A stretch of 64,000 nt of DNA from Streptomyces sp. NBC_00523 (GCF_036346615.1 NZ_CP107836.1:1364001-1428000); one strand, 5' to 3'. Shown: positions 1 to 8,912, numbered from the stretch's first letter. The notes: a model not told the origin generated them from the sequence alone. Translations and numbers: made by a program.

Positions 1-336
1 GAGGAGACCGGCCGGGCCGCGTGCCCCCGCGTATTCCAGGCCGCATCCCTCGCACCGGACGGACATGCTCATCTCGGACTCCTGGGTGGGCACGCCGAGT
101 TCGGCGAAGAGCCGGAGCAGGTGGGGGTAGGTGCGCCGGTTGTGCACGATGAAGCCGGAGTCGACGTGGTGGACGCGGCCGTCGGCCCCGGGCAGGTCGT
201 GGGTGTGCGCGTGGCCGCCCACCCGGTCGTCCGCCTCGAACAGCGTCACGTCATGGGCCCTTCGCAGGATGTGCGCGGCCGTGAGCCCCGCCACCCCGCT
301 GCCCACGACGGCCGTGCGTCGCCGCCTGTCGCTCAT
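1..336 (-). CDS. FAD/NAD-binding oxidoreductase, C-terminal part cut by the window
   Basis: The first 112 residues are present; the rest lies beyond base 1. The N-terminus has a Rossmann dinucleotide-binding loop, GSGVAG at residues 12-17, followed by an acidic strand end and FEADDRVGGHAHT, the pattern of amine-oxidase-like flavoproteins (predicted NAD/FAD-binding proteins of the COG2907 type). ATG start with AAGGAG five bases upstream. It is divergent from the molybdopterin oxidoreductase, so the two may share a redox role and a control region. The substrate cannot be inferred. Family assignment is good, but the catalytic part is not visible. Confidence 0.85.
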   Translation of the reverse strand, partial: MSDRRRRTAVVGSGVAGLTAAHILRRAHDVTLFEADDRVGGHAHTHDLPGADGRVHHVDSGFIVHNRRTYPHLLRLFAELGVPTQESEMSMSVRCEGCGLEYAGARGPAGLL

Positions 337-427
337 TGCGCTCCTTCCGGACCGGCTCCGACGCCCTCCCCCGGAGGCGGAGGCGCGGCGGATGCCTCTT
401 TGGAAGTGATTCGTTGCGGGTCGCCCG

Positions 428-478
428 GCGGATTGGCGGAACCCGTCGTTCATCCGATCGGGTGACAGACCAATCCGC
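428..478. promoter_or_regulatory. Inverted repeat in the divergent promoter region
   Basis: GCGGATTGG (428-436) and its exact reverse complement CCAATCCGC (470-478) lie between the divergent flavoprotein and molybdopterin genes, 33 bases apart. The position suits a regulator site or loop. No regulator is assigned; a chance 9-base match is possible. Confidence 0.3.
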
Positions 479-504
479 TCGCAGTCCGGCACCGAATTCC
501 CGTC

Positions 505-2115
505 GTGAGTGAAGATCGGAACGATCCGGAGAGCGGGGCCGTCGTGCCCCGGCGGTCCCGCTGGGTGCGTGCGGCCTGCGCCGCGCTCGGCGGAGTCATC
601 GCCGGGTTCTGCGCCCTGGCGGTCGCCGAGCTGGTGGCGGCGCTGGTGCGTCCCGAGGCGGGTCCGGTCACGGCGGTGGGCGGTGCGGTGATCGACCGCA
701 CTCCCCCGGCGCTGAAGGACTTCGCCGTACGGAACTTCGGGACCAACGACAAGCTGGTCCTGGAGCTCGGCATCCTGGCGGTCCTGGCGCTGTTCGCCGT
801 GGCGGTCGGGCTGCTGACGCTCCGCCACCGGATCGCCGGGTCGGCGGCCGTGCTGGTCTTCGGCGCGGTCGGGGCGGTGGCGGCGATCGGCCGGCCCGAG
901 GGCCGGGTCTCCGACGCCCTGCCCTCCGTGGTGGGTGCCGTGCTGGCCGCGGGGGTGCTGTACTTCCTGGCCGGACGGCTGTCCCCGGCCGCGGCCCCCT
1001 CCTCGGGGGAAGGGGCCGCGACCGGATTCGACCGGCGCGGGTTCGTCCTCGCGGCGAGCGCCGTTGCGGTGGTCTCGGCCGGGGCCGGGCTGCTGGGGCG
1101 GCGGCTCACCTCGGCCGTGCAGGCCGGGGCGGAGGCGTCCCGGCGCGATCTGAAGCTCCCCGCGCCTGCCTCGCCCGCCCCCGCCGTACCGGCCGGTGCG
1201 GAGCTGGACGTCCGGGGGCTGAGCCCGTTCGTCACGCCCAACAAGGACTTCTACCGCGTCGACACGGCCCTGGTCGTGCCGAGGGTGGACGCCGGGGCGT
1301 GGCGGCTGCGGATCCACGGCAAGGGCGTGACCCGTCCGGTGACGCTCGGCTTCGAGGACCTGGTGCGCCGTCGGGCCGTGGAGCGCAACATCACGCTGAC
1401 CTGTGTCTCGAACGAGGTGGGCGGGCCGTACGTCGGCAACGCCCGGTGGCTCGGCGTCCGTCTGGCCGACCTGCTGCGCGAGGCGGGGGTGCGGCCCCCG
1501 TCCGAGGGCGGCCGGGCCGACCAGCTCGTGGCGCGTTCGGTGGACGGCATGACGATCGGCACCCCGGTCGAGGACGTCATGGACGGCCGCGACGCCCTGC
1601 TCGCCTTCGGCATGAACGGGGAGCCGCTGCCCTTCGAGCACGGCTTCCCGGTCCGGATGGTCGTCCCCGGCCTGTACGGATACGTGTCGGCCTGCAAGTG
1701 GATCAAGGACATCGAGCTGACCACCTTCGACGCGTACGACGCGTACTGGGTGAAGCGGTCCTGGTCCCGGCGGGCGCCCATCAAGACCCAGGCCCGCATC
1801 GACACCCCGCGCCCCTTCGCGTCCCCGAAGGCGGGCACGGTGGCGGTCGCCGGGGTGGCCTGGGCCCAGCACCGCGGGATCACCCGGGTCGAGGTCCGGG
1901 TGGACGGCGGCCCCTGGCACCCGGCGCGGCTCGCCGCCGGGGCGGGCCGGGACATCTGGCGCCAGTGGGTGTGGGAATGGCAGGCCACCCCGGGCAACCA
2001 CACCCTGGAGGTCCGTGCGACCGACGGGACCGGCGCCGTCCAGACCGCCCGGCGCGCCGGCACCGTGCCGGACGGGGCGACGGGCCGGCACTCGGTGGTG
2101 GTCGACGTGACCTGA
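505..2115 (+). CDS. Membrane-anchored molybdopterin-dependent oxidoreductase (sulfite oxidase fold)
   Basis: 536 residues. The N-terminal part has about four hydrophobic segments (roughly 22-48, 83-105, 111-128, 139-156), then a fifth (177-198) preceded by an RR pair (RRGF) resembling a Tat signal anchor. The globular part, from about 235, is the sulfite-oxidase-type Mo-cofactor domain: ITLTCVSNEVGG carries Cys300, the expected molybdenum ligand. A C-terminal dimerisation domain follows (about 420-536). The catalytic part should face outside the membrane, exported folded by Tat, whose tatA and tatC lie 6 kb away. GTG start chosen; no strong ribosome site is visible. Electron acceptor and substrate are unknown; the adjacent flavoprotein and fasciclin lipoprotein may belong to the same redox unit. 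Confidence 0.88.
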   Translation: MSEDRNDPESGAVVPRRSRWVRAACAALGGVIAGFCALAVAELVAALVRPEAGPVTAVGGAVIDRTPPALKDFAVRNFGTNDKLVLELGILAVLALFAVAVGLLTLRHRIAGSAAVLVFGAVGAVAAIGRPEGRVSDALPSVVGAVLAAGVLYFLAGRLSPAAAPSSGEGAATGFDRRGFVLAASAVAVVSAGAGLLGRRLTSAVQAGAEASRRDLKLPAPASPAPAVPAGAELDVRGLSPFVTPNKDFYRVDTALVVPRVDAGAWRLRIHGKGVTRPVTLGFEDLVRRRAVERNITLTCVSNEVGGPYVGNARWLGVRLADLLREAGVRPPSEGGRADQLVARSVDGMTIGTPVEDVMDGRDALLAFGMNGEPLPFEHGFPVRMVVPGLYGYVSACKWIKDIELTTFDAYDAYWVKRSWSRRAPIKTQARIDTPRPFASPKAGTVAVAGVAWAQHRGITRVEVRVDGGPWHPARLAAGAGRDIWRQWVWEWQATPGNHTLEVRATDGTGAVQTARRAGTVPDGATGRHSVVVDVT

Positions 2116-2225
2116 TCCCCGCGGGCCCGCCGCCTCCCCCACGCCGTGCGCAGGTCCGCCCGGGCTTCGCGCACCCCCAGTCAACTACCGTACGCAATCA
2201 ACCGGTTACCCAACAGGAGAACACC

Positions 2226-2873
2226 ATGAAGGTCATCCACGCCCGCCGCGCCGCCCTCGCCCTCACCGCGGCGGCGATCCTGCCGCTGGCCCTTACGGCC
2301 TGCTCCAGCGACTCCAAGGACAGCGCGTCCGGATCGAGCGCCAGCTCCGCGAAGGCCCCCGCCTCGCCGTCCGCCGAGAAGTCCATGGACCCGGACAAGC
2401 CCTTCGGCCCGGCCTGCGCCTCGGTCCCGAAGAGCGGCGCGGGCTCCTTCAACGGCATGGCGAAGGACCCGGTGGCCACGGCCGCCTCGCACAACCCGGC
2501 CCTGTCCACCCTGGTCACCGCGGTCAAGAAGGCCGGCCTGGTCGACACCCTGAACAACGCCCAGAACATCACGGTGTTCGCCCCGACCAACGACGCCTTC
2601 GCCAAGGTCCCGAAGGCCGACCTCGACAAGCTCCTCGCCGACAAGGCCGCGCTCACCAAGGTCCTCACGTACCACGTGGTGGGCCAGAAGCTGACGCCGG
2701 CGCAGCTGGAGAAGGGCTCCTTCGAGACCCTGGAGAAGGGCGAGCTGACGACCTCGGGCTCGGACATGACGTACACCGTGAACGACTCGTCGAAGGTCGT
2801 CTGCGGCAACGTCCCCACGGCCAACGCCACGGTCTACATCGTGGACACGGTCCTGATGCCGCCCGCCGCCTGA
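2226..2873 (+). CDS. Fasciclin (FAS1) domain lipoprotein
   Basis: 215 residues. A lipoprotein signal peptide ends in LALTAC, so Cys26 would be lipidated after cleavage. A Ser/Lys/Pro-rich linker (about 27-60) leads to one FAS1 domain, with the family's VFAPTNDAF motif, LTYHVVGQ and the closing NATVYIVDTVLMP strand. FAS1 domains mediate adhesion or protein-protein contact; no enzyme activity is expected. ATG start with AGGAG seven bases upstream. It follows the molybdopterin oxidoreductase by 110 bases in the same direction and ends at a strong terminator, so they are plausibly co-transcribed. Confidence 0.92.
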   Translation: MKVIHARRAALALTAAAILPLALTACSSDSKDSASGSSASSAKAPASPSAEKSMDPDKPFGPACASVPKSGAGSFNGMAKDPVATAASHNPALSTLVTAVKKAGLVDTLNNAQNITVFAPTNDAFAKVPKADLDKLLADKAALTKVLTYHVVGQKLTPAQLEKGSFETLEKGELTTSGSDMTYTVNDSSKVVCGNVPTANATVYIVDTVLMPPAA

Positions 2874-2880
2874 TCACACC

Positions 2881-2911
2881 CCCCGCGGTGGGCCACCGGC
2901 CCACCGCGGGG
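2881..2911 (+). terminator. Terminator after the fasciclin gene
   Basis: Perfect 14-base inverted repeat, CCCCGCGGTGGGCC (2881-2894) and GGCCCACCGCGGGG (2898-2911), loop ACC, seven bases beyond the fasciclin stop codon. No T-run follows, as is usual in Streptomyces. Confidence 0.85.
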
Positions 2912-2952
2912 CCCCGGGCGGGCCGGTGCGGATCCTGCGGAATCCAGTCGAC

Positions 2953-2980
2953 TTGAACCTACACATAAGCGACGGATAAG
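2953..2980 (+). promoter_or_regulatory. Candidate promoter of the SPW-repeat gene
   Basis: TTGAAC (2953-2958) and GGATAAG (2974-2980) are spaced like -35 and -10 boxes, about 77 bases before the SPW-repeat start. Judged by eye. Confidence 0.35.
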
Positions 2981-3056
2981 AGCAGAATGGACAGTGCGGG
3001 CCACTTCCCGCGTGTGGCGGTGACCGGGTCCGCATGATCCGAAGGGGACGAAACTC

Positions 3057-3503
3057 ATGTCAAACGTCTCGCACGTCGGCCACGACATGGCCGGACACCC
3101 CGATGTATCGGAAATGAGCGACCGCTACGCCCGTGTGATGGGCGGCCGCGACGTGGCGCTGGTGGACGCACCGGTCTTCCTGGTCGGTCTCTACTGCGCC
3201 GTCTCTCCGTGGGTGCTGCACTTCACCACCTCGCAGTCCGCCCTGGTGACGCACAACCTGGTCATGGGCATCGCGATCGCCGTGCTCGGCCTCGGGTTCA
3301 CGGCGATGCCGCAGCGGATGTACGGCCTGAGCTGGGCCATCTGCGCCATGGGTGCGTGGATGATCATCTCGCCCTGGGTGGTGGGCAGCAGCCCGGACAC
3401 CGGCGTCATCCTCAACAACGTCATCATCGGCGGACTGACCGCCCTGCTCGGACTGGTCTGCGCGGGCGCGTCGATGAAAATGAGCCGAGGCGGCCGGTCC
3501 TAG
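3057..3503 (+). CDS. SPW-repeat integral membrane protein
   Basis: 148 residues with four hydrophobic segments. Two copies of the SPW motif (SPWVLHF near residue 50 and SPWVVGS near 104) open related helical halves, which defines the SPW-repeat family of small bacterial membrane proteins. The 40-residue N-terminus is polar and His-rich (HVGHDMAGH). Molecular function is unknown for the family. ATG start with AAGGGGAC upstream. It stands alone between two terminator-like hairpins. Confidence 0.88.
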   Translation: MSNVSHVGHDMAGHPDVSEMSDRYARVMGGRDVALVDAPVFLVGLYCAVSPWVLHFTTSQSALVTHNLVMGIAIAVLGLGFTAMPQRMYGLSWAICAMGAWMIISPWVVGSSPDTGVILNNVIIGGLTALLGLVCAGASMKMSRGGRS

Positions 3504-3538
3504 CCGGTCCTCCCCCGGGGGAAGGAAACCCCGTACGA

Positions 3539-3572
3539 AAGCCGGCCGGCCCCGAAGGGATCCGGCCGGCTT
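3539..3572. terminator. Bidirectional terminator between convergent genes
   Basis: AAGCCGGCCGG (3539-3549) pairs perfectly with CCGGCCGGCTT (3562-3572), loop 12 bases, between the converging SPW-repeat and helicase genes. Confidence 0.75.
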
Positions 3573-3601
3573 CCGCGTGTCCCGGCCCGTGGCCGCGGGT
3601 C

Positions 3602-6436
3602 TCAGCCCAGCGAGCTGTACGCCACCACGCCCCGCAGCACCTCTTCGACCGCCTTGCGGGCGCTCCGGGCCACCGTGCTGTTCTCCCGCGGCGCGGCGGC
3701 GGCCACCTGGCCCAGCACATCGATGACCTGCTTGCACCAGCGCACGAAGTCGCCCGCCGGCATGTCCGCCTCGCGCAGCACCTCGTCCAGCGAGCGGCCG
3801 GACGCCCACATGTACACCGCCCAGGCGAAGCCGAGATCGGGCTCGCGCTGGCCGACCCCCTCCGCCTGGTTGATCTTGAAGTCCTCCTCCAGGGAGTCGA
3901 GCCGCCCCCAGATGCGGACCATCTCGCCCAGCGCGGTCTTCGCGGGCCCCGACGGCAGCTTCGGCGCCACCGCGTCGTCGGCCTGCCGCGCCTCGTACAC
4001 CAGGGCGGAGACGCACGCCGCGAGCTCCGCCGCGTTCAGCCCCTCCCAGACGCCTGCCCGAAGGCACTCGCTCGCCAGCAGGTCCAGCTCGCCGTAGAGC
4101 CGGGCCAGCCGCTTCCCGTGCTCGGTGACCTCGCTGCCGCGCAGGTAGTCGAGCTCGGTGAGCAGGGCGACGATCCGGTCGAAGGTGCGGGCGATGGTGT
4201 TGGTGCGCCCCTCGATGCGGCGCTCCAGCTGCCGGGTGTCGCGCTGGAGCCGGTGGTAGCGCTCGGCCCAGCGGGCGTGGTCCTCGCGCTCGTCGCACCC
4301 GTGGCAGGGGTGGGCGCGCAGCTCGGCCCGCAGACGCGCGATCTCGCGGTCGTCGGCGGCGGGGGCACGCCCCTTGCGGTGCCGGTCCGGGACGATGTGC
4401 CCGGCCTTGGTCCGCAGCGCGGAGGCCAGGTCCCGGCGCGACTGCGGCGAGCGCGGGTTGAACGACTTCGGCACCCGCATCCGCTCCACGGCCTCCACCG
4501 GCACCGGGAAGTCGATCGAGGCGAGCCGCTTCACCTGCCGCTCGGCGGTCAGCACCAGCGGGCGGGGCCCGTCGTGGTACTCCATGCCGCGGTGCCCGTG
4601 CCCGTTGGTACGCCCGGCCGCGAGCCCGGGGTCGAGGACGAGCGCGAGGCCGGCGAACTTGCCGGTCGGCACATGGATGACATCGCCGGGCTTCAGCTTC
4701 TCCAGGGACGCAGCGGCGGCGGCCCGCCGCTGCGAGGCGCCCTGCTTGGCCAGCTCCGTCTCCCGGTCCTTGAGGTCGCGGCGCAGCCGCGCGTACTCCT
4801 CGAAGTCACCGAGATGGCAGGTCATCCCCTCGCGGTAGCCCTCCAGGCCCTCCTCGTTGCGCTGGACCTGGCGGGAGATCCCGACCACCGACCGGTCCGC
4901 CTGGAACTGCGCGAAGGAGGTCTCCAGGAGCTCGCGCGAGCGGTGCCGCCCGAACTGGTGGACCAGATTCACGGCCATGTTGTACGAGGGGCGGAAGCTG
5001 GAGCGCAGCGGATACGTGCGGGTGCCGGCGAGTCCGGCGAGGGCGCCCGGGTCCATGCCGCGCTGCCAGAGCACCACGGCGTGGCCCTCGACGTCGATCC
5101 CGCGCCGCCCGGCCCGGCCGGTGAGCTGGGTGTACTCGCCGGGGGTGATGTCGGCGTGCTGCTCGCCGTTCCACTTGACGAGCTTCTCCAGGACCACCGA
5201 GCGGGCGGGCATGTTGATGCCGAGCGCCAGCGTCTCCGTCGCGAAGACCGCCTTGACGAGGCCCCGGACGAACAGCTCCTCGACGATCTCCTTGAACCTC
5301 GGGAGCATCCCGGCGTGGTGCGCGGCGATGCCCCGCTCCAGGCCCTCCAGCCACTCGTAGTAGCCCAGGACGTGCAGGTCCTCGGACGGGATGGACGCCG
5401 TCCGCTCCTCCACGATCTCCCGCACGAGGCGGCGCTTGTCCTCGTCGTTGAGCCGGAGCCCGGCGTGCAGGCACTGCTGGACGGCGGCCTCGCAGGCGGC
5501 CCGGCTGAAGATGAACGTGATCGCGGGGAGCAGCCCCTCGGCGTCCAGCCGGTCGATGACCTCGGGGCGCGAGGGCGTCCAGATCCGGCTGCGCTGACGC
5601 CGCTCGCGCTCGCGGTCGGCCTCGCGGACCATCTTGCCGCGTCGGCGCTCGCGCGGGTTGTACCCGCGCTGGTTCTCCATACGGGCGAGGCGGACGAGGT
5701 CGGGGTTGACCTCGCGGCGGCCGGTGCCGCGGCCTCCGTGGTCGGTCTCCTCCTCGAAGAGGTCGTACATCCGTCGCCCGGCCAGCACGTGCTGCCACAG
5801 CGGGACGGGCCGCTGCTCGGAGACGATCACCTCGGTGTCGCCGCGCACGGTGTCCAGCCAGTCGCCGAACTCCTCCGCGTTGGACACGGTCGCCGAGAGG
5901 GAGACCAGGGTGACCGACTCGGGGAGGTGGATGATCACCTCTTCCCAGACGGCGCCCCGGAAGCGGTCGGAGAGGTAGTGGACCTCGTCCATGACCACGT
6001 GTCCGAGGCCGTTCAGCGCCTGGGAGCCCGCGTACAGCATGTTCCGCAGGACCTCGGTGGTCATGACGACGACCGGGGCGTCCGCGTTGACGCTGTTGTC
6101 ACCGGTGAGCAGGCCGACCTTGTCGGAGCCGTAGCGCCGGACCAGGTCGGCGAACTTCTGGTTCGACAGGGCCTTGATCGGGGTGGTGTAGAAGCACTTG
6201 CGGCCCTGCTCCAGGGCGAGGTGCACGGCGAATTCGCCGACGATCGTCTTGCCCGAGCCGGTGGGGGCGGCGACGAGCACGCCCTTCCCGGCCTCCAGCG
6301 CCTTGCACGCCTCGATCTGGTACGGGTCGAGATCGAAGTCGTACATCTCGCGGAACGGCCCGAGAGCGGTCGCCTGCTCGGCCGCCCGGAGCCGGGAAGC
6401 CTGGTAGCGCTCAGCTGGTGAGAGGTCGTCTGTCAT
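3602..6436 (-). CDS. helY: Ski2/Mtr4-family DEAD/DEAH-box helicase (HelY type)
   Basis: 944 residues from the ATG at 6436. Walker A APTGSGKT at 57-64, DEVH at 150-153, SAT motif (SLSAT), and the family motif GRAGRRG in the second RecA-like domain. The long C-terminal part contains a DSHCT-like helical domain, plus CxxC-type cysteines (HPCHGCDE) near the middle. Family members unwind RNA or DNA with 3'-5' polarity; the mycobacterial relative next to tatC is HelY. It follows the lipid kinase gene by 44 bases, yet the gap holds a possible PafBC-type promoter whose -10 box ends 10 bases before ATG, leaving almost no leader. The nucleic-acid substrate is unknown; a role in damage response is inferred from that promoter. 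Confidence 0.92.
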   Translation of the reverse strand: MTDDLSPAERYQASRLRAAEQATALGPFREMYDFDLDPYQIEACKALEAGKGVLVAAPTGSGKTIVGEFAVHLALEQGRKCFYTTPIKALSNQKFADLVRRYGSDKVGLLTGDNSVNADAPVVVMTTEVLRNMLYAGSQALNGLGHVVMDEVHYLSDRFRGAVWEEVIIHLPESVTLVSLSATVSNAEEFGDWLDTVRGDTEVIVSEQRPVPLWQHVLAGRRMYDLFEEETDHGGRGTGRREVNPDLVRLARMENQRGYNPRERRRGKMVREADRERERRQRSRIWTPSRPEVIDRLDAEGLLPAITFIFSRAACEAAVQQCLHAGLRLNDEDKRRLVREIVEERTASIPSEDLHVLGYYEWLEGLERGIAAHHAGMLPRFKEIVEELFVRGLVKAVFATETLALGINMPARSVVLEKLVKWNGEQHADITPGEYTQLTGRAGRRGIDVEGHAVVLWQRGMDPGALAGLAGTRTYPLRSSFRPSYNMAVNLVHQFGRHRSRELLETSFAQFQADRSVVGISRQVQRNEEGLEGYREGMTCHLGDFEEYARLRRDLKDRETELAKQGASQRRAAAAASLEKLKPGDVIHVPTGKFAGLALVLDPGLAAGRTNGHGHRGMEYHDGPRPLVLTAERQVKRLASIDFPVPVEAVERMRVPKSFNPRSPQSRRDLASALRTKAGHIVPDRHRKGRAPAADDREIARLRAELRAHPCHGCDEREDHARWAERYHRLQRDTRQLERRIEGRTNTIARTFDRIVALLTELDYLRGSEVTEHGKRLARLYGELDLLASECLRAGVWEGLNAAELAACVSALVYEARQADDAVAPKLPSGPAKTALGEMVRIWGRLDSLEEDFKINQAEGVGQREPDLGFAWAVYMWASGRSLDEVLREADMPAGDFVRWCKQVIDVLGQVAAAAPRENSTVARSARKAVEEVLRGVVAYSSLG

Positions 6437-6446
6437 CTTGCTGTCG

Positions 6447-6469
6447 AGCCTACCCGCCACCTCTGACAG
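6447..6469 (-). promoter_or_regulatory. Possible PafBC-type (RecA-NDp-like) promoter of the helicase
   Basis: On the minus strand CTGTCAGAG (6469-6461), eight bases (GTGGCGGG), then TAGGCT (6452-6447). The mycobacterial DNA-damage motif is TTGTCRGTG-N8-TAnnnT; this site differs at the first base and at position 8 of the first half, with the exact 8-base gap. The helicase ATG is 10 bases after the -10 box. Confidence 0.5.
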
Positions 6470-6480
6470 TGACGCGATCT

Positions 6481-7386
6481 TTAATCGCCCATGGTCCGGG
6501 CTCCGAGAACCCGTACCGCCTTCGGCACGCAGGTGGCGGTCAGCGGGAGCGCGCCGAGCGGTTCGCCGTCCGCGTAGGCGGTGACGCCGACGGCTTCGAG
6601 GGTGACCGACGAGGCCCGGTGCACGGTGACGACGGGGTGGCTGAGGTGCGTTCCCTTGTACACCCGGGGGAAGACCTTGAGCAGGGTCGTACGGCTGCAC
6701 TCGCCGACCACCGTGATGTCGAAGAGCCCGTCGCCCATGTCCGCGTCGGCGCACATCCGCATGCCGCCGCCGTACGAGGTGCCGTTGCCCACCGCGACGA
6801 GCGTCGCCCGGAGCTCCCGGGGCGGCCCCCCGTCGAGGGTCATGCGGTACGTGACCGGCTTGAAGGCGGCCAGCTCGGCGAGGATCGCCAGGTCGTACTT
6901 GAAGCGGCCGCCCCAGCGCATCCGGTTGCCCCGGTCGTTGACCCGGGAGTCGAAGCCGGAGGCGAGCACGGAGCCGAACCAGCGCTCCCCGGCCCGGCCG
7001 AGGTCGGTCTCGCGCACCGGCGCCCGGCCCTTGAGCGCGTCGGCGGCGAGCCGTCCCGCCGCCTCCGGGTCGCGTATCGGCAGGTCCAGGGCGCGCGCGA
7101 AGTCGTTACCGGTCCCCACCGCCACCACGCCGAGCGGGGTGAGCGTCCCGGCGACCGCCTGGAGCGCCAGCGACATGAGCCCGTCCCCGCCGACGGCTAT
7201 GAGCGCGCCGGTCCCCTCCGCGACCGCGTTCCGGGCCCGGCGCAGCGCGTCACCGGCGTCCTCGCCGAGGATCGTGCGTACGGAGAAGCCGGCCGCCCGC
7301 AACGCGGAAGCGGCCGGCTGCGCGGCTCGCGCGCCCCGGCCGCGTCCCGCGGTGGGATTGACGAAGAGGGTGATCTCGCTGGTCAC
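6481..7386 (-). CDS. Diacylglycerol/lipid kinase family protein
   Basis: 301 residues, the normal size for bacterial YegS/DgkB-type lipid kinases. The catalytic-domain signature is present: NPTAGRGRG near the N-terminus, GGDGL at 66-70 (usual GGDGT) and GTGNDFAR at 91-98. These enzymes phosphorylate a lipid hydroxyl with ATP at the inner face of the membrane; the exact lipid is not predictable. The GTG start sits 17 bases after the tatC stop. A TAGGGT hexamer ends seven bases before this GTG, so an internal, nearly leaderless promoter is possible. Helicase and kinase may also be read through from tatAC. Confidence 0.9.
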   Translation of the reverse strand: MTSEITLFVNPTAGRGRGARAAQPAASALRAAGFSVRTILGEDAGDALRRARNAVAEGTGALIAVGGDGLMSLALQAVAGTLTPLGVVAVGTGNDFARALDLPIRDPEAAGRLAADALKGRAPVRETDLGRAGERWFGSVLASGFDSRVNDRGNRMRWGGRFKYDLAILAELAAFKPVTYRMTLDGGPPRELRATLVAVGNGTSYGGGMRMCADADMGDGLFDITVVGECSRTTLLKVFPRVYKGTHLSHPVVTVHRASSVTLEAVGVTAYADGEPLGALPLTATCVPKAVRVLGARTMGD

Positions 7387-7392
7387 CCGGGG

Positions 7393-7398
7393 ACCCTA
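7393..7398 (-). promoter_or_regulatory. Candidate -10 box giving a leaderless lipid-kinase transcript
   Basis: TAGGGT on the minus strand, followed by six bases and the kinase GTG. A start point about seven bases downstream would coincide with the start codon. No convincing -35 box. Confidence 0.3.
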
Positions 7399-7403
7399 CA
7401 AGG

Positions 7404-8354
7404 TCAGGTGATGTCGTCGTAACCGTCGCGCGCGGAGGACCGTCCGCCGTCGGACTGGCCGGGCACCGTCGGGGACGCCGACACCTGCTCCATGTCGCCG
7501 ATGTCCTCGGGGGTGAGGTCCAGATCCGACGCCTCGTCGTCATCGAGGTCGGCGTCCGGGTTGTTCCGCTTCCGGCGCCGGTCGTTGGCCATGCAGACGC
7601 CGAGGGCGAGGTAGTAGAGCAGCACGATGGGCGCGGCCAGCGTGATCATCGTGAGCGGGTCCCCGGTCGGGGTCGCCACGGCGGCGAAGATCGTGATGCC
7701 CATGACCATCCAGCGCCACCAGGAGGCGAGTCGCTTGGCCGTGAGAATCCCGGTGAAGTTCAGCAGGACGAGCAGCAGCGGCAGCTCGAAGGCGAGGCCG
7801 AACACGACCACCATGCGCGTGATGAAGTCGAGGTACTCGTCGACCGGCAGCAGGGGCTTCGTGTCGTCGGGGGTGAATTCCTGCAGCACCGACGCGGTCT
7901 GCGGCATCAGCAGGTAGGCGAGGCTCGCGCCCGCCAGGAAGAGCGGCGCACCGACGCCCACGAAGGAGAGCGCGTACCGCTTCTCGTGCTTGTGCAGGCC
8001 GGGCGCGAGGAACGCCCACAACTGGTACAGCCAGACCGGGGAGGAGATCACCACCCCTGCCATGAGGGAGACCTTGAGGGCGATGGAGAACGGGGCGACG
8101 ATTCCGTTCACCGTCATCTCGGCACACGGCTTGCCGTTGAGCTGCCTCGCCTCGCCATGGGCGCAGCCGACCGACTCCAGGATGGGCTTGATCAGGAAGG
8201 TGATCAGGTCCTGGTAGAAGAAGGCCGTGATCGCGGTGATCACGAGGATCGCCACAACCGCGATCAGCAGTCGGTTACGCAACTCTCGCAGGTGATCAGC
8301 GAGAGGCATCCGCCCCTCGCTGTCCTTCTCCTGCTTGCGGGCAGACTTGAGCAA
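7404..8354 (-). CDS. tatC: Twin-arginine translocase subunit TatC
   Basis: 316 residues with six predicted membrane helices. The N-terminal signature MPLADHLRELRNRL (from residue 16) is the conserved TatC cytoplasmic motif, and FxxEF-like EFTPDD lies in the second periplasmic loop region. TatC recognises the twin-arginine signal of folded cargo and forms the translocase with TatA and TatB. The TTG start at 8354 has AGGGAAG upstream and keeps the basic N-terminal extension; ATG at 8309 is the alternative. The C-terminal tail is acidic (DADLDDDEASDLDLTPEDIGD), typical of actinobacterial TatC. It lies 51 bases after tatA, same operon. Confidence 0.96.
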   Translation of the reverse strand: MLKSARKQEKDSEGRMPLADHLRELRNRLLIAVVAILVITAITAFFYQDLITFLIKPILESVGCAHGEARQLNGKPCAEMTVNGIVAPFSIALKVSLMAGVVISSPVWLYQLWAFLAPGLHKHEKRYALSFVGVGAPLFLAGASLAYLLMPQTASVLQEFTPDDTKPLLPVDEYLDFITRMVVVFGLAFELPLLLVLLNFTGILTAKRLASWWRWMVMGITIFAAVATPTGDPLTMITLAAPIVLLYYLALGVCMANDRRRKRNNPDADLDDDEASDLDLTPEDIGDMEQVSASPTVPGQSDGGRSSARDGYDDIT

Positions 8355-8405
8355 CCCACTTCCCTCGTCTCGTGCGGCGGCCGGCGGAAGAATCCGTCAG
8401 CGCGG

Positions 8406-8690
8406 TCAGCTCTGGGTGGTGGGCTTCGCTTCGCTCACCGGACGGGAGCTCGTGACGTCGCCGGGCGCGGCCTGGATCGTACGGGCGGCGGCCTGCGGGG
8501 CGTCGGCGGGGGCGTCCGTGGTGGCGGGGGCCGTCGGCTCGTCGTCCTTCTTCATGGCCTTGGCCTCGCTCTTGAGGATGCGGGCCGACTTGCCGAGCGA
8601 ACGGGCCATGTCGGGAAGCTTCTTGGCGCCGAACAACAGCAGGATGACAGCGATGATCAGTACGATCTCGAGAGGCTTCAGATTGCCCAT
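8406..8690 (-). CDS. tatA: Twin-arginine translocase subunit TatA
   Basis: 94 residues: short N-terminus, one membrane helix (about 6-20), the hinge [16 protein letters not shown], an amphipathic helix to about residue 48, and an Ala/Pro-rich tail. The FG-xx-LP hinge and length fit TatA; no tatB is seen here, which is usual because streptomycetes keep tatB elsewhere. TatA oligomers form the translocation path. ATG start with AGAAGGAAG upstream. First gene of the tatA-tatC pair. Confidence 0.95.
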   Translation of the reverse strand: MGNLKPLEIVLIIAVILLLFGAKKLPDMARSLGKSARILKSEAKAMKKDDEPTAPATTDAPADAPQAAARTIQAAPGDVTSSRPVSEAKPTTQS

Positions 8691-8877
8691 GATGTGCTTC
8701 CTTCTAGCTGAGGCGGCTGGAGGTGGGCTCGCTGCCCTTGAGTGGCGGATACACATCCGACCATTCGCCGGCAGCGATCGTAACCCGCGGGAGTAAACGC
8801 GAGGCAATGCCCGTGCATACTTTCGATAGCGGCCCGCACCTCCCTGCCTGGGCCGTCCTGCAGCAGCGTACCTCCCG

Positions 8878-8897
8878 GGCCTCCGAAACAGGAGGCC
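8878..8897 (-). terminator. Hairpin downstream of the 65-residue membrane protein
   Basis: GGCCTCC (8878-8884) and GGAGGCC (8891-8897), loop GAAACA, 15 bases after the preceding minus-strand gene. Short but GC-rich; probably separates the pafBC group from tatAC. Confidence 0.45.
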
Positions 8898-8912
8898 GCG
8901 TCCACGGGCCCT

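Noticed and set aside
3209..6421. Very long open frame opposite the helicase
   Set aside because: It is antisense to a clear helicase and has only Arg/Gly/Ala/Pro-rich content, a product of GC-rich third positions.
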